From Nocardioides flavescens (GTDB taxonomy: Bacteria; Actinomycetota; Actinomycetes; Propionibacteriales; Nocardioidaceae), in contig NZ_WUEK01000006.1 in assembly GCF_009823805.1 (NCBI RefSeq), positions 186,001 through 250,000 on the forward strand: 64,000 bases of DNA, written 5' to 3'. The first letter of the stretch is position 1, and each line of letters opens with the position of its first letter. Under the pieces are notes generated by a model, which saw only the letters and a program-made list of their open reading frames with translations, was not told where the DNA came from and made no database searches. The position numbers and the translations under genes were made by a program. Shown here piece after piece: positions 51,590-60,303 of the stretch.

Positions 51590-51769
51590 ACCGCCGGTCG
51601 TCCGGCTGCGCAAGCAGCCTGACCGAAGGTTCCGCACTCGATGCGGACGGCCTGCGCAGGGGACAGAGCACGATCTGCACCACCATGATCACGCCCTGAG
51701 CCTGCGCTGCTCAGGGCGTCCGTCATCTCTCACCGCGGGACCGGTCTCACTCACGAGAGAAGGAGACCG
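51590..51769 (+). promoter_or_regulatory. Ribosomal protein L10 leader with attenuator
   Basis: The 5' region of rplJ has a structured leader: CCGCCGGTCGTCCGGCTGCG with paired GCAAGCAGCC, then a run of unpaired purine-rich bases, in the place where the L10(L12)4 complex binds its own mRNA. An 11-bp hairpin, ACGCCCTGAGC (51691-51701) with GCTCAGGGCGT (51709-51719), sits 51 bases before the ATG and looks like the attenuator stem. AGAAGGAG precedes rplJ. Confidence 0.6.
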
Positions 51770-52420
51770 ATGGCGCGGGCAGACCGACAAGCCGCTGTCA
51801 CCGACATCGCTGGCGCGTTCAACGATGCCGCGGGCGCGGTGCTGACCGACTATCGCGGGCTCACCGTCAAGGAGCTGCAGGAACTGCGCCGCTCCCTCGG
51901 CGAGAACGCCGACTACGCCGTGGTCAAGAACACGCTGGCCAAGCTGGCCGCCTCCGAGGCGGGCATGCAGGGCTTCGACGAGCTCCTGGTCGGACCGACC
52001 GCGATCGCCTTCCTGAAGGGCGACGTGGTCGAGGCCGCGAAGGGGCTGCGTGACTTCGCCAAGGCCCACCCCGCCCTGATCATCAAGGGCGGTTACCTCG
52101 ACGGCAAGGCCATGGACGCGGCGGAGGTGGCGAAGCTCGCCGACCTCGAGTCGCGCGAGGTGCTGCTGGGCAAGCTCGCTGGCGCGATGCTCGCCTCGCT
52201 CAGCCAGGCCGTCTACCTGCTCAACGCGCCTCTCGCCCAGGCCGCCCGCGTCGCGGGTGCGCTGCAGGCCAAGGCCGAGCAGGACCCCTCGATCCTCGCA
52301 GGTGGAGCCGGTACGCCGGCTGAGCCCGCCGCTGAGGAGGCCGCGCCGGCTGCTGAGGAGGAGGCCCCCGCTGAGGAGGCCACCACCGACGAGGCCGCCG
52401 ACGAGGCCGCAGAAGCCTGA
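51770..52420 (+). CDS. rplJ: 50S ribosomal protein L10
   Basis: This 216-residue protein has the L10 pattern: [42 protein letters not shown], and the rRNA-binding and L12-binding helices to about 175. The C-terminal 40 residues are an Ala/Glu-rich tail ([19 protein letters not shown]), a common actinobacterial extension. It carries L7/L12 dimers on the ribosome stalk. It is followed by rplL after 78 bases. Confidence 0.97.
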   Translation: MARADRQAAVTDIAGAFNDAAGAVLTDYRGLTVKELQELRRSLGENADYAVVKNTLAKLAASEAGMQGFDELLVGPTAIAFLKGDVVEAAKGLRDFAKAHPALIIKGGYLDGKAMDAAEVAKLADLESREVLLGKLAGAMLASLSQAVYLLNAPLAQAARVAGALQAKAEQDPSILAGGAGTPAEPAAEEAAPAAEEEAPAEEATTDEAADEAAEA

Positions 52421-52498
52421 TCCAGGGCTGACCACCACCTGTAACGAAACCCGGCCCGCGGCAGCGCCGCGAGCCACCGACTGGAAGGAACCGCCACC

Positions 52499-52891
52499 AT
52501 GGCGAAGCTCAGCACCGACGAGCTGCTCGACGCGTTCAAGGAGATGACGCTGATCGAGCTGTCCGAGTTCGTGAAGCAGTTCGAGGAGACCTTCGGCGTC
52601 ACCGCCGCCGCCCCCGTCGCCGTGGCCGCCGCCCCGGCCGCCGGTGGCGCCGCTGGTGGTGCCGAGGAGGCCGCCGAGCAGGACAGCTTCGACGTCGTCC
52701 TCGAGGCCGCTGGCGACAAGAAGATCAACGTCATCAAGGAGGTGCGCGCGCTGACCTCCCTCGGTCTGAAGGAGGCCAAGGACCTCGTCGAGGCCGCGCC
52801 GAAGCCGATCCTCGAGGGCGTCGACAAGGCTGCGGCCGACAAGGCCAAGGAGGCGCTCGAGGGCGCCGGAGCCACCGTCACCGTCAAGTGA
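52499..52891 (+). CDS. rplL: 50S ribosomal protein L7/L12
   Basis: This 130-residue protein has AAGGAACC before its ATG. The N-terminal dimer domain has [22 protein letters not shown], then an Ala-rich hinge, and the C-terminal domain has [44 protein letters not shown] and [20 protein letters not shown]. It recruits translational GTPases. A hairpin follows after the stop. Confidence 0.98.
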   Translation: MAKLSTDELLDAFKEMTLIELSEFVKQFEETFGVTAAAPVAVAAAPAAGGAAGGAEEAAEQDSFDVVLEAAGDKKINVIKEVRALTSLGLKEAKDLVEAAPKPILEGVDKAAADKAKEALEGAGATVTVK

Positions 52892-52935
52892 TGCGTGCTG
52901 TGCCGGGCTCGCCCGCGCACAGCTGATCCACAGCC

Positions 52936-52969
52936 GAGGCGGCCATCCCCTGCGGGGGGTGGTCGCCTC
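52936..52969 (+). terminator. Stem-loop after rplL
   Basis: GAGGCG (52936-52941) pairs with CGCCTC (52964-52969), and GGCCATCCCC with GGGGTGGTC extends the stem around TGCGG. It probably ends the rplJL transcript. The remaining 52970-53224 shows no gene; it should contain the mce promoter, but I cannot place -35/-10 boxes with confidence. Confidence 0.65.
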
Positions 52970-53224
52970 GCTGCGTTCCCGGACACCGTGTCTCAGGGGC
53001 CCCCGGGTGGCGTTTGGGTGCACGAGCGTGCTGCAGGTCACATCTGGGTACGTCTCGATCCGGCACCGTTCTCGGGACAGTGGTGACGGGCGTCTCAAAG
53101 ATGCGTAACCTCGCTGCGACGACGCCGTTGTTACTGATCAGTGTGGTTCGGGCTGCTCACGGTCCGGACCGGGCCTCAGGGAGCGACCGGGTGGAGTCGA
53201 CTCGGTCGAAGGGGAGAGCGCGAC

Positions 53225-54181
53225 ATGGGTGTGGAGATCAAGATCGAGGGACTGACGAAGTCCTTCGGCAAGCAGCTCATCTGGGGTGACGTGACGCTCA
53301 CCGTCCCCGCGGGCGAGATCTGCGTGATGCTCGGTCCGTCCGGCACCGGCAAGTCGGTGCTGCTCAAGACGCTGATCGGGCTGCTCAAGCCCGACCGCGG
53401 CTCGGTGATCATCGAGGGCACCGACATCGCGAGCTGCCCCGAGCGCGAGCTCTACGAGATCCGCAAGCTGTTCGGTGTGCTGTTCCAGGACGGCGCGATG
53501 TTCGGCTCGATGAACCTGTACGACAACGTCGCCTTCCCGCTGCGCGAGCACACGAAGAAGACCGAGTCCCAGATCCGCGACGTGGTCATGGAGAAGATGG
53601 ACCTCGTCGGTCTGCTCGGCGCCGAGGACAAGCTGCCGGGCGAGATCTCGGGGGGCATGCGCAAGCGCGCCGGCCTGGCCCGCGCGCTGGTCCTCGACCC
53701 CGAGATCGTGCTCTTCGACGAGCCCGACTCGGGCCTCGACCCGGTGCGCACGGCGTTCCTCAACCAGCTGATCGTCGACCTCAACGCCCAGATCGACGCG
53801 ACGTTCCTGATCGTCACCCACGACATCAACACCGCGCGCACGGTGCCCGACAACATCGGGCTGCTCTACCACCGGCACCTGGCGATGTTCGGGCCCCGCG
53901 AGATGCTGCTGAGCTCGGAGGAGCCGGTGGTGCGCCAGTTCCTCAACGCCCAGCGCGTCGGCCCCATCGGCATGTCGGAGGAGAAGGACGCCGACGAGCT
54001 GGCCGCCGAGAAGGACCAGGACCTCCCGCCGCTGCCGCCGATCCCGATGCAGCTCGAGCCGTCCAACGGCATCCCGCGGCGCTCGCAGCGCGAGCCCGGG
54101 GCCTGGTGCCGGGAGAACGGCGTGACGCCGCCCCCCGGCTCCTTCGAGGAGGGCATGACCATGGCGACCGGCGGGTCCTGA
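53225..54181 (+). CDS. mceG: Mce-transporter ATPase MceG (Mkl/MlaF family)
   Basis: This 318-residue ABC ATPase has Walker A at 37-44 (GPSGTGKS), the Q-loop VLFQDGAMFGSMNLYDNVAFPL, the signature EISGGMRKRAGLARAL, Walker B with the catalytic Glu in IVLFDEPDSGLDP, and the switch His in LIVTHD. The form of the signature (SGGMRKR) is specific to the Mla/Mce/TGD type. The last 70 residues are a Pro/Glu-rich tail ending FEEGMTMATGGS. It powers lipid or sterol import by the YrbE-Mce complex. It lies 333 bases after rplL and starts the operon. Confidence 0.96.
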   Translation: MGVEIKIEGLTKSFGKQLIWGDVTLTVPAGEICVMLGPSGTGKSVLLKTLIGLLKPDRGSVIIEGTDIASCPERELYEIRKLFGVLFQDGAMFGSMNLYDNVAFPLREHTKKTESQIRDVVMEKMDLVGLLGAEDKLPGEISGGMRKRAGLARALVLDPEIVLFDEPDSGLDPVRTAFLNQLIVDLNAQIDATFLIVTHDINTARTVPDNIGLLYHRHLAMFGPREMLLSSEEPVVRQFLNAQRVGPIGMSEEKDADELAAEKDQDLPPLPPIPMQLEPSNGIPRRSQREPGAWCRENGVTPPPGSFEEGMTMATGGS

Positions 54182-54186
54182 CGCCG

Positions 54187-54972
54187 ATGTCGAACCTGAC
54201 CGCCTCGCGGGTCCTGAAGCCGATCGGGACCGCGGGGAGCCTCTTCGCCTTCGCCCTCGACGTGCTGCGCGGGCTGTTCCGGCGCCCCTTCCAGCTGCGC
54301 GAGTTCATCCAGCAGGCGTGGTTCCTCGCCTCCGTGACGATCGTGCCCACGGCGCTCGTGGCGATCCCCTTCGGTGCCGTCATCGCGCTGCAGGTGGGTG
54401 GCCTCATCAAGCAGTTCGGCGCACAGTCGTTCACGGGCTCGGCGTCGGTCCTCGCGGTGATCCAGCAGGCCGCGCCCATCGGCACGGCGCTGCTCATCGC
54501 GGGTGCCGGCGGCTCGGCGATCGCGGCCGACCTGGGTGCTCGCAAGATCCGCGAGGAGCTCGACGCGATGATGGTGCTGGGCATCGACCCCATCCAGCGC
54601 CTCGTCGTCCCGCGGGTGCTCGCCTGCATGATGGTCGCCGTCTTCCTCAACGGGATGGTGAGCGTCGTCGGCGTCTCGGGCGGCTACGTCTTCAACGTCG
54701 TCCTGCAGGACGGCACCCCCGGCGCCTACCTCGCCAGCTTCACGGCGCTCGCCCAGCTGCCCGACCTGTGGATCGGTCTCATCAAGGCGCTCATCTTCGG
54801 TCTGATCGCGGCGATCGTGGCGAGCTACAAGGGCATGAACGCCGGCGGTGGTCCCAAGGGCGTGGGCGACGCCGTCAACGAGTCGGTCGTCATCACGTTC
54901 CTGCTGCTCTTCGTCGTCAACTTCATCCTGAGCACGGTCTACCTCCAGATCGTTCCACCGAAGGTGGCATGA
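54187..54972 (+). CDS. yrbEA: YrbEA (MlaE-family permease)
   Basis: This 261-residue membrane protein starts 5 bases after the mceG stop. The MlaE fold has about five helices; the family loop AADLGARKIREELDAMMVLGIDPIQRLVVPRVLA is at about 117-150. It also has FGLIAAIVASYKGMNAGGGPKGVGDAV near the end. It pairs with YrbEB as the heterodimeric membrane core of the Mce transporter and binds MceG on the cytosolic side through the EExDAM helix. Confidence 0.96.
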   Translation: MSNLTASRVLKPIGTAGSLFAFALDVLRGLFRRPFQLREFIQQAWFLASVTIVPTALVAIPFGAVIALQVGGLIKQFGAQSFTGSASVLAVIQQAAPIGTALLIAGAGGSAIAADLGARKIREELDAMMVLGIDPIQRLVVPRVLACMMVAVFLNGMVSVVGVSGGYVFNVVLQDGTPGAYLASFTALAQLPDLWIGLIKALIFGLIAAIVASYKGMNAGGGPKGVGDAVNESVVITFLLLFVVNFILSTVYLQIVPPKVA

Positions 54973-54973
54973 C

Positions 54974-55801
54974 GTGGCCAACCTCAGGAGCCTCTACACC
55001 CGGCCCGCCTCCGCGCTCGACGGCATCGGCGGCCAGCTCGCCTTCTACATCCGCGTGCTCGTCGCGGTGCCGCGCTCGGTCACGCGCTACCCCAAGGAGA
55101 TCGCGAGGATCCTGGCCGAGGTCACCCTCGGCTCGGGGTCGCTGGCGATCATCGGCGGCACCGTCGGCGTCATCCTCGGCATGACCTTCTTCACCGGGGC
55201 GCAGGTCGGGCTGTCGGGCTACGCCGCCCTCGACCAGATCGGCACCGCGGCGTTCTCCGGCTTCGTGTCGGCGTACTTCAACACCCGCGAGATCGCCCCG
55301 CTGGTCGCCGGCATCGCCCTGGCCGCCACGGTCGGCTGCGGCTTCACCGCCCAGCTCGGCGCCATGCGCATCTCGGAGGAGGTCGACGCCCTCGAGGTGA
55401 TGGCGATCCCCTCGATGCCGTTCCTGGTGGCCACCCGCGTCGTCGGCGGCCTGATCGCGATCATCCCGCTCTACGTCGTCGGCCTGCTGTCCTCCTACGT
55501 CGCCAGCCGGCTCGTCGTGACGCAGTTCTACGGCCAGTCGGCCGGCACCTACGACCACTACTTCAACCAGTTCCTGCCACCGGGCGACGTCCTCTGGTCC
55601 TTCGGCAAGGTGCTCGTCTTCGCCGTGGTCGTGATCCTCATCCACTGCTACTACGGCTACAACGCCGGTGGCGGTCCCGCCGGCGTGGGCATCGCGGTGG
55701 GTCGCGCGGTGCGCACCAGCATCGTCGCCGTCAACGTCATCGACCTGCTGCTCTCGATGGCGATCTGGGGTGCCTCGACGACGGTGAGGCTGGCCGGATG
55801 A
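54974..55801 (+). CDS. yrbEB: YrbEB (MlaE-family permease)
   Basis: This 275-residue membrane protein has a GTG start one base after the yrbEA stop. The MlaE pattern is AAFSGFVSAYFNTREIAPLVAGIALAATVGCGFTAQLGAMRISEEVDALEVMAIPS, spread over about 95-150, and HCYYGYNAGGGPAGVGIAVGRAV near the end. It is the second half of the permease dimer. Its stop overlaps the mceA start (ATGA). Confidence 0.96.
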   Translation: MANLRSLYTRPASALDGIGGQLAFYIRVLVAVPRSVTRYPKEIARILAEVTLGSGSLAIIGGTVGVILGMTFFTGAQVGLSGYAALDQIGTAAFSGFVSAYFNTREIAPLVAGIALAATVGCGFTAQLGAMRISEEVDALEVMAIPSMPFLVATRVVGGLIAIIPLYVVGLLSSYVASRLVVTQFYGQSAGTYDHYFNQFLPPGDVLWSFGKVLVFAVVVILIHCYYGYNAGGGPAGVGIAVGRAVRTSIVAVNVIDLLLSMAIWGASTTVRLAG

Positions 55802-57150
55802 ACGCCGTCCTGCGCCAGGTCAAGCTCCTCGGCGTCGTCTTCCTCGTCCTCGTGCTGGCCGCGGTCTACCTGACCTACGCGGCGTTCACGAAGAAGTTCG
55901 CGTCCTACGAGGTCATCGAGGTCAAGGCCTCGACCACCGGCCTGCAGCTGCCCTCGCGCGCCGACGTGAAGATCCGCGGCGTCCAGGTCGGCGAGGTGCT
56001 GAGCACGGAGGCGACGTCCGACGGCGCCACCATCGAGGTGGGGCTCTACCCCGAGGACACCCGCGAGATCCCGGCCAACGTCTCGGCCTCGATCGTGCCG
56101 AAGACCCTCTTCGGCGAGAAGTACGTCTCGCTGATCATCCCCAGCGACCCCGCCACCAAGCCGATCCAGGCCGGGGCGGTCATCCAGCGCACCCAGGTGG
56201 CGACCGAGGTCGAGCAGGTGCTCAACGACCTCTACCCGCTCCTGGAGAGCATCGACCCGGCCCAGCTCAACGCCACCCTCACCGCGCTGTCGACCGCCCT
56301 CGAGGGCCGGGGCGACCAGCTCGGGCAGAACCTCCAGACCCTCGACGCCTACCTCACCAAGCTCAACCCCGAGCTCCCGGCGCTGGTCGAGGACCTCCGC
56401 CTGGCCTCGCAGGTCTCCGACATCTACGCCGACGTGCTGCCGGAGATCGGCAACGTCCTGCAGAACACCGTCACCACCACCACGACGCTCGAGACGCGCG
56501 AGCAGAAGCTCAACGCGCTGCTCAACGACGTCTCGGCGTTCAGCGACACCGCGCGCGGCTTCCTCGACACCAACGAGGACAACCTCGTCTCGCTCGGCCA
56601 GCTCACCGAGCAGACCGCGACCGTGCTGGCGCGCTACTCCTCGGAGTTCCCGTGCCTGCTCGGCGGCCTGGTGAACGGCGGCAAGCGGCAGGCCGAGGCG
56701 TTCCGCAACTTCACCCTCCACATCGTGCTGGAGACGATCCCGAACCAGCCGCGCGGCTACACCCCGGCCGACACCCCGGTGCTCGGCGACGACCGCGGCC
56801 CCAACTGCCTGGACCTCCCGAGCCCGCCGGGCACCCAGGAGAACCCCTTCACCGACATCCCGAACTTCAACGACGGCATCAACAGCCCGACCGGCAAGGG
56901 CACCTCCCGCGTCGGCACGGCCTACGCGCCGACCGACGGGTCTGTCGCCCCCCAGGTCGCGGCGGGCGACCAGCTCGGCGGCTTCGGCGGCTACGCCGGC
57001 AGCCCGGAGGAGACGGCGGTGCTCTCCGAGCTGCTCGCGCCGGGGCTGGGCACGAGCGCCGACGACGTGCCGGACCTCGGCGGGCTGCTGCTCGGCCCGG
57101 CGGTGCGCGGCGCGACGGTCTCGATCGGGGACGGGGGTGAGACGCCGTGA
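55798..57150 (+). CDS. mceA: MceA (MlaD-domain substrate-binding protein)
   Basis: This 450-residue protein has an N-terminal membrane helix at about 8-28, then the MCE/MlaD domain at about 38-115 with ASTTGLQLPSRADVKIRGVQVGEVLS and FGEKYVSL. A long helical region (about 130-295) should form the coiled needle, with repeated LNATLTALSTALEGRG-type heptads. The C-terminal 150 residues are Gly/Pro/Asp-rich and disordered-looking, with two Cys (SEFPCLLGG, GPNCLDLP) that could link subunits. It is the first of six Mce subunits forming a heterohexamer across the periplasmic space. ATGA overlaps at both ends couple translation. Confidence 0.95.
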   Translation: MNAVLRQVKLLGVVFLVLVLAAVYLTYAAFTKKFASYEVIEVKASTTGLQLPSRADVKIRGVQVGEVLSTEATSDGATIEVGLYPEDTREIPANVSASIVPKTLFGEKYVSLIIPSDPATKPIQAGAVIQRTQVATEVEQVLNDLYPLLESIDPAQLNATLTALSTALEGRGDQLGQNLQTLDAYLTKLNPELPALVEDLRLASQVSDIYADVLPEIGNVLQNTVTTTTTLETREQKLNALLNDVSAFSDTARGFLDTNEDNLVSLGQLTEQTATVLARYSSEFPCLLGGLVNGGKRQAEAFRNFTLHIVLETIPNQPRGYTPADTPVLGDDRGPNCLDLPSPPGTQENPFTDIPNFNDGINSPTGKGTSRVGTAYAPTDGSVAPQVAAGDQLGGFGGYAGSPEETAVLSELLAPGLGTSADDVPDLGGLLLGPAVRGATVSIGDGGETP

Positions 57151-58178
57151 AGCTCTTCGACAAGAAGACCTCGGGCGACCTGGTCAAGCTGATGGTCTTC
57201 GTCGTCGTCACCGCGATGGCGACGGGCCTGCTGATCGTGCTCATCGGCAACCTCACCTTCGGTAGCTCGCGCACCTACAAGGCGGTGTTCAGCGACGCCA
57301 CCGGGGTGCTGAAGGGCGACGACGTCCGGATCGCCGGGGTGAAGGTCGGCTCGGTCAAGGACGTCGCGGTCACCGACCGCACCCGCGCGCTCGTGACCTT
57401 CTCCGTCGCCGACACCAGCACCCTCACCGGCGCGACGTTCGCGACGATCAAGTACCGCAACCTCGTCGGCCAGCGCTACATCGCGCTGAGCCAGGAGATC
57501 GGCTCGTCCGAGCGGTTGGAGGACGGCGCGACCATCCCGCTCTCCCAGACCCAGCCCGCGCTCGACCTCACGGTGCTGTTCAACGGGTTCAAGCCGCTGT
57601 TCCAGGCGCTGAGCCCCTCCGACGTCAACCAGCTGTCCTACGAGATCGTCCAGGTCTTCCAGGGCGAGGGTGGGACGGTCGAGAGCCTGCTCGGCCACAC
57701 CGCCTCGGTCACCTCCACGCTCGCCTCGCGCGACCAGGTGATCAGCCAGCTCATCGACAACCTCAACCAGGTGCTCGACCACCTCGGCGACCGCGACCAG
57801 CAGCTGAACCGGCTGATCACGACGTTCCGCACCTTCGTCTCCGGGCTCAAGGACGACCGTGAGGCGATCCTGGGCTCGCTCGACCAGATCTCGGAGCTGT
57901 CCGTGCAGACCGCCTCGCTGGTGGAGGGCGTGCGCTCGCCGCTGGTGGCCGACATCAAGGAGCTGCGCCGGCTCACCGGCAACATCCAGCGCAACGAGGG
58001 CGAGCTCGACCGGGCGCTGCAGGTGCTGCCGATCAAGCTCAACAAGATCGGGCGCACCGCGACCTACGGCTCGTGGTTCAACTTCTACCTCTGCCAGTTC
58101 CAGGGACGGGTGAAGCTGCCGGGGATCAGCGTCCCGATCACCTACAACACCGGCTCCGAACGGTGTGATCTCGGATGA
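57147..58178 (+). CDS. mceB: MceB
   Basis: This 343-residue protein has a membrane helix at about 13-33, the MCE domain at about 42-120 (FSDATGVLKGDDVRIAGVKVGSVKDV, then ATIKYRNLVGQRYIALS), and a helical region from 135 to 300 with LDNLNQVLDHLGDRDQQLNRLI-like heptads. The C-terminus ends with a paired-Cys motif (FYLCQFQGRVKLPG ... GSERCDLG), typical of MceB. It overlaps mceA and mceC by 4 bases each. Confidence 0.95.
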   Translation: MKLFDKKTSGDLVKLMVFVVVTAMATGLLIVLIGNLTFGSSRTYKAVFSDATGVLKGDDVRIAGVKVGSVKDVAVTDRTRALVTFSVADTSTLTGATFATIKYRNLVGQRYIALSQEIGSSERLEDGATIPLSQTQPALDLTVLFNGFKPLFQALSPSDVNQLSYEIVQVFQGEGGTVESLLGHTASVTSTLASRDQVISQLIDNLNQVLDHLGDRDQQLNRLITTFRTFVSGLKDDREAILGSLDQISELSVQTASLVEGVRSPLVADIKELRRLTGNIQRNEGELDRALQVLPIKLNKIGRTATYGSWFNFYLCQFQGRVKLPGISVPITYNTGSERCDLG

Positions 58179-59155
58179 AGCCCTTCCGCGAGCGCAACCC
58201 CGTGATCATCGGCGCGATCAGCATCGCGCTGCTGCTCGCGCTGCTGGTCGGCGCGTTCCGCGCCCAGGACCTGCCGCTGATCGGCGGCGGCGACACCTAC
58301 ACCGCGGCGTTCCGCGAGGCCGGCGGCCTCGAGGCCGACGACCCCGTGCGGATCGCCGGCGTCCGCGTCGGCAAGGTGGAGTCGGTCGCCCTCGACGGCG
58401 ACCAGGTCAAGGTCACCTTCCGCATCGAGGACAAGGCCGACTTCGGCAAGGACACCGGCGCCTCGATCCGGATCAACACGCTGCTGGGCGCGATGTACCT
58501 CGCCCTCGAGCCGGCCGGCTCGGGGCAGCTCGCCGCGGGCAGCGAGATCCCCGCGAGCCGCACCACCTCGCCGTACGACGTCGTGCAGGTCTTCGAGGGG
58601 CTCGGCAACACCGCCGAGGCGATCGACACCGATCAGCTCGCCGCCTCGCTCACGACCCTGGCCGACCTGACCCGCAACACCCCCGAGGAGTTCAAGGCCG
58701 CGCTGTCCGGGGTCTCGGCCCTGTCGAGCAACATCGCCGAGAAGAACGAGCGGATCAACACCCTGCTGAAGAACCTCGACCGCGTCAGCACCGTGCTCAA
58801 CGACCGCGACCAGGACATCGTGGCGCTGATGAAGGACGCCGACGTGCTGTTCCAGGCCCTGGTGCAGCGCCGCGACTCGATCCACCAGCTGCTGGTCTCG
58901 ACGTCCGACCTCGCGCAGGAGCTCAGCGCCCTGGTGCGGCAGAGCCGCGAGGACCTCAACCCGGCGCTGACCCAGCTCAACGACGTGGTGGGTGTCCTGA
59001 ACAAGAACGAGGACAACATCGACAACAGCCTGCGGCTGCTGGCGCCGTTCTACCGCGTCTTCACCAACACCCTCGGCAACGGCCCGTGGTTCGACACCTA
59101 CATCCAGAACCTGCCGCCGGTGCCCGACCTCGAGAACGGCGGGGGGCTCGGCTGA
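58175..59155 (+). CDS. mceC: MceC
   Basis: This 326-residue protein has a short N-terminal membrane helix (about 8-28), an MCE domain (about 40-115, FREAGGLEADDPVRIAGVRVGKVESV, then INTLLGAMYLALEP) and a helical stalk with NTLLKNLDRVSTVLNDRDQDI and RQSREDLNPALTQLNDVVGVLN. The extended C-terminal Pro-rich tail of mycobacterial MceC is missing; the protein ends YIQNLPPVPDLENGGGLG. The stop overlaps the mceD ATG (TGATG). Confidence 0.94.
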   Translation: MKPFRERNPVIIGAISIALLLALLVGAFRAQDLPLIGGGDTYTAAFREAGGLEADDPVRIAGVRVGKVESVALDGDQVKVTFRIEDKADFGKDTGASIRINTLLGAMYLALEPAGSGQLAAGSEIPASRTTSPYDVVQVFEGLGNTAEAIDTDQLAASLTTLADLTRNTPEEFKAALSGVSALSSNIAEKNERINTLLKNLDRVSTVLNDRDQDIVALMKDADVLFQALVQRRDSIHQLLVSTSDLAQELSALVRQSREDLNPALTQLNDVVGVLNKNEDNIDNSLRLLAPFYRVFTNTLGNGPWFDTYIQNLPPVPDLENGGGLG

Positions 59156-60303
59156 TGGACGCCACCATGGACAAGGTCAAGCAGTTCGCGATCCCGGTCG
59201 TGCTCGTGCTCCTGCTCGCCGCGGCGGGGATCACGATGCTCAACGAGGACGACTCCAAGACGCTCACCGCGAACTTCCCGCGGGCGATCTCGATCTACGA
59301 GGGCAGCGACGTGCGGGTGCTCGGCGTCAGCGTCGGCAGCGTCGAGAAGGTCGAGCCCTCGGGCACCGACGTCGCGGTCACCGTCCGCTACGACAAGTCG
59401 GTCAAGCTGCCGAAGGACGCGAAGGCCGTCATCGTGGCGCCGTCGATCGTCGGTGACCGCTACGTGCAGATCACGCCGGCCTACTCCGGCGGCCCGACGC
59501 TACCCGACGGCTCGACGCTCGCCGTGGAGGACACCTCGGTGCCGCTCGAGCTCGACCAGATCTACTCCAGCCTCGACGACCTGACCGTCGCGCTGGGCCC
59601 CAACGGCGCCAACCGCACCGGGGCCCTCACCGACCTGCTGCAGACCACCGCGGCCAACTTCGGTGGGCAGGGCGCACAGTTCCACCAGACGATCGACAAC
59701 TTCTCCCAGCTGAGCGCCACCCTCGACGACAACAAGGACGAGCTGTTCGACTCCGCCGCCCAGCTCGAGGGGTTCATCAACACCCTGGCCACCAACGACG
59801 ACACGGTGCGTCAGTTCAACACCTCGCTCTCCTCGGTCTCCGACGTGCTCGCCGGTGAGCGCCAGGAGCTCGCGGCGGCGCTGAAGAACCTCTCGGTCGG
59901 CCTCGGCGACGTCACCACCTTCGTCAAGGAGAACCGCGAGATCCTCGGCAAGAACATCACCAACATCAACCGGGTCGCCAAGGTGCTGGTCAAGCAGCGC
60001 GACGCCCTCGAGGAGACGCTGCGCACCGCACCGGTCGCGCTCAACAACCTCGGCGCGACGTACAACCCCCAGGCGGGCACGCTCGACGTCAACGCCAACC
60101 TCGGCGAGACCCTCAACCAGGTGATCGGCAACCCGGCCGAGCTGCTGTGCGGCATCGTCAACCAGGCCGACGAGTCCGGGCAGCTGTGCAACCTGGTCGA
60201 CAGCATCCTGCCGCGCTCGGCGCCGTTCGGCACCGGCACGTCGTACGGCGAGCGGTTCGACCCGACGCTCGGCGGGCTCGTGGCCGCGGAGGAGGCGAAG
60301 TGA
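59155..60303 (+). CDS. mceD: MceD
   Basis: This 382-residue protein has a membrane helix at about 9-27, an MCE domain at about 34-115 (FPRAISIYEGSDVRVLGVSVGSVEKV, IVAPSIVGDRYVQITPAY) and a helical region to about 315. The C-terminus carries paired cysteines (AELLCGIVNQADESGQLC) and then a short tail. It overlaps mceE by 4 bases (GTGA). It is one of six ring subunits. Confidence 0.95.
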   Translation: MDATMDKVKQFAIPVVLVLLLAAAGITMLNEDDSKTLTANFPRAISIYEGSDVRVLGVSVGSVEKVEPSGTDVAVTVRYDKSVKLPKDAKAVIVAPSIVGDRYVQITPAYSGGPTLPDGSTLAVEDTSVPLELDQIYSSLDDLTVALGPNGANRTGALTDLLQTTAANFGGQGAQFHQTIDNFSQLSATLDDNKDELFDSAAQLEGFINTLATNDDTVRQFNTSLSSVSDVLAGERQELAAALKNLSVGLGDVTTFVKENREILGKNITNINRVAKVLVKQRDALEETLRTAPVALNNLGATYNPQAGTLDVNANLGETLNQVIGNPAELLCGIVNQADESGQLCNLVDSILPRSAPFGTGTSYGERFDPTLGGLVAAEEAK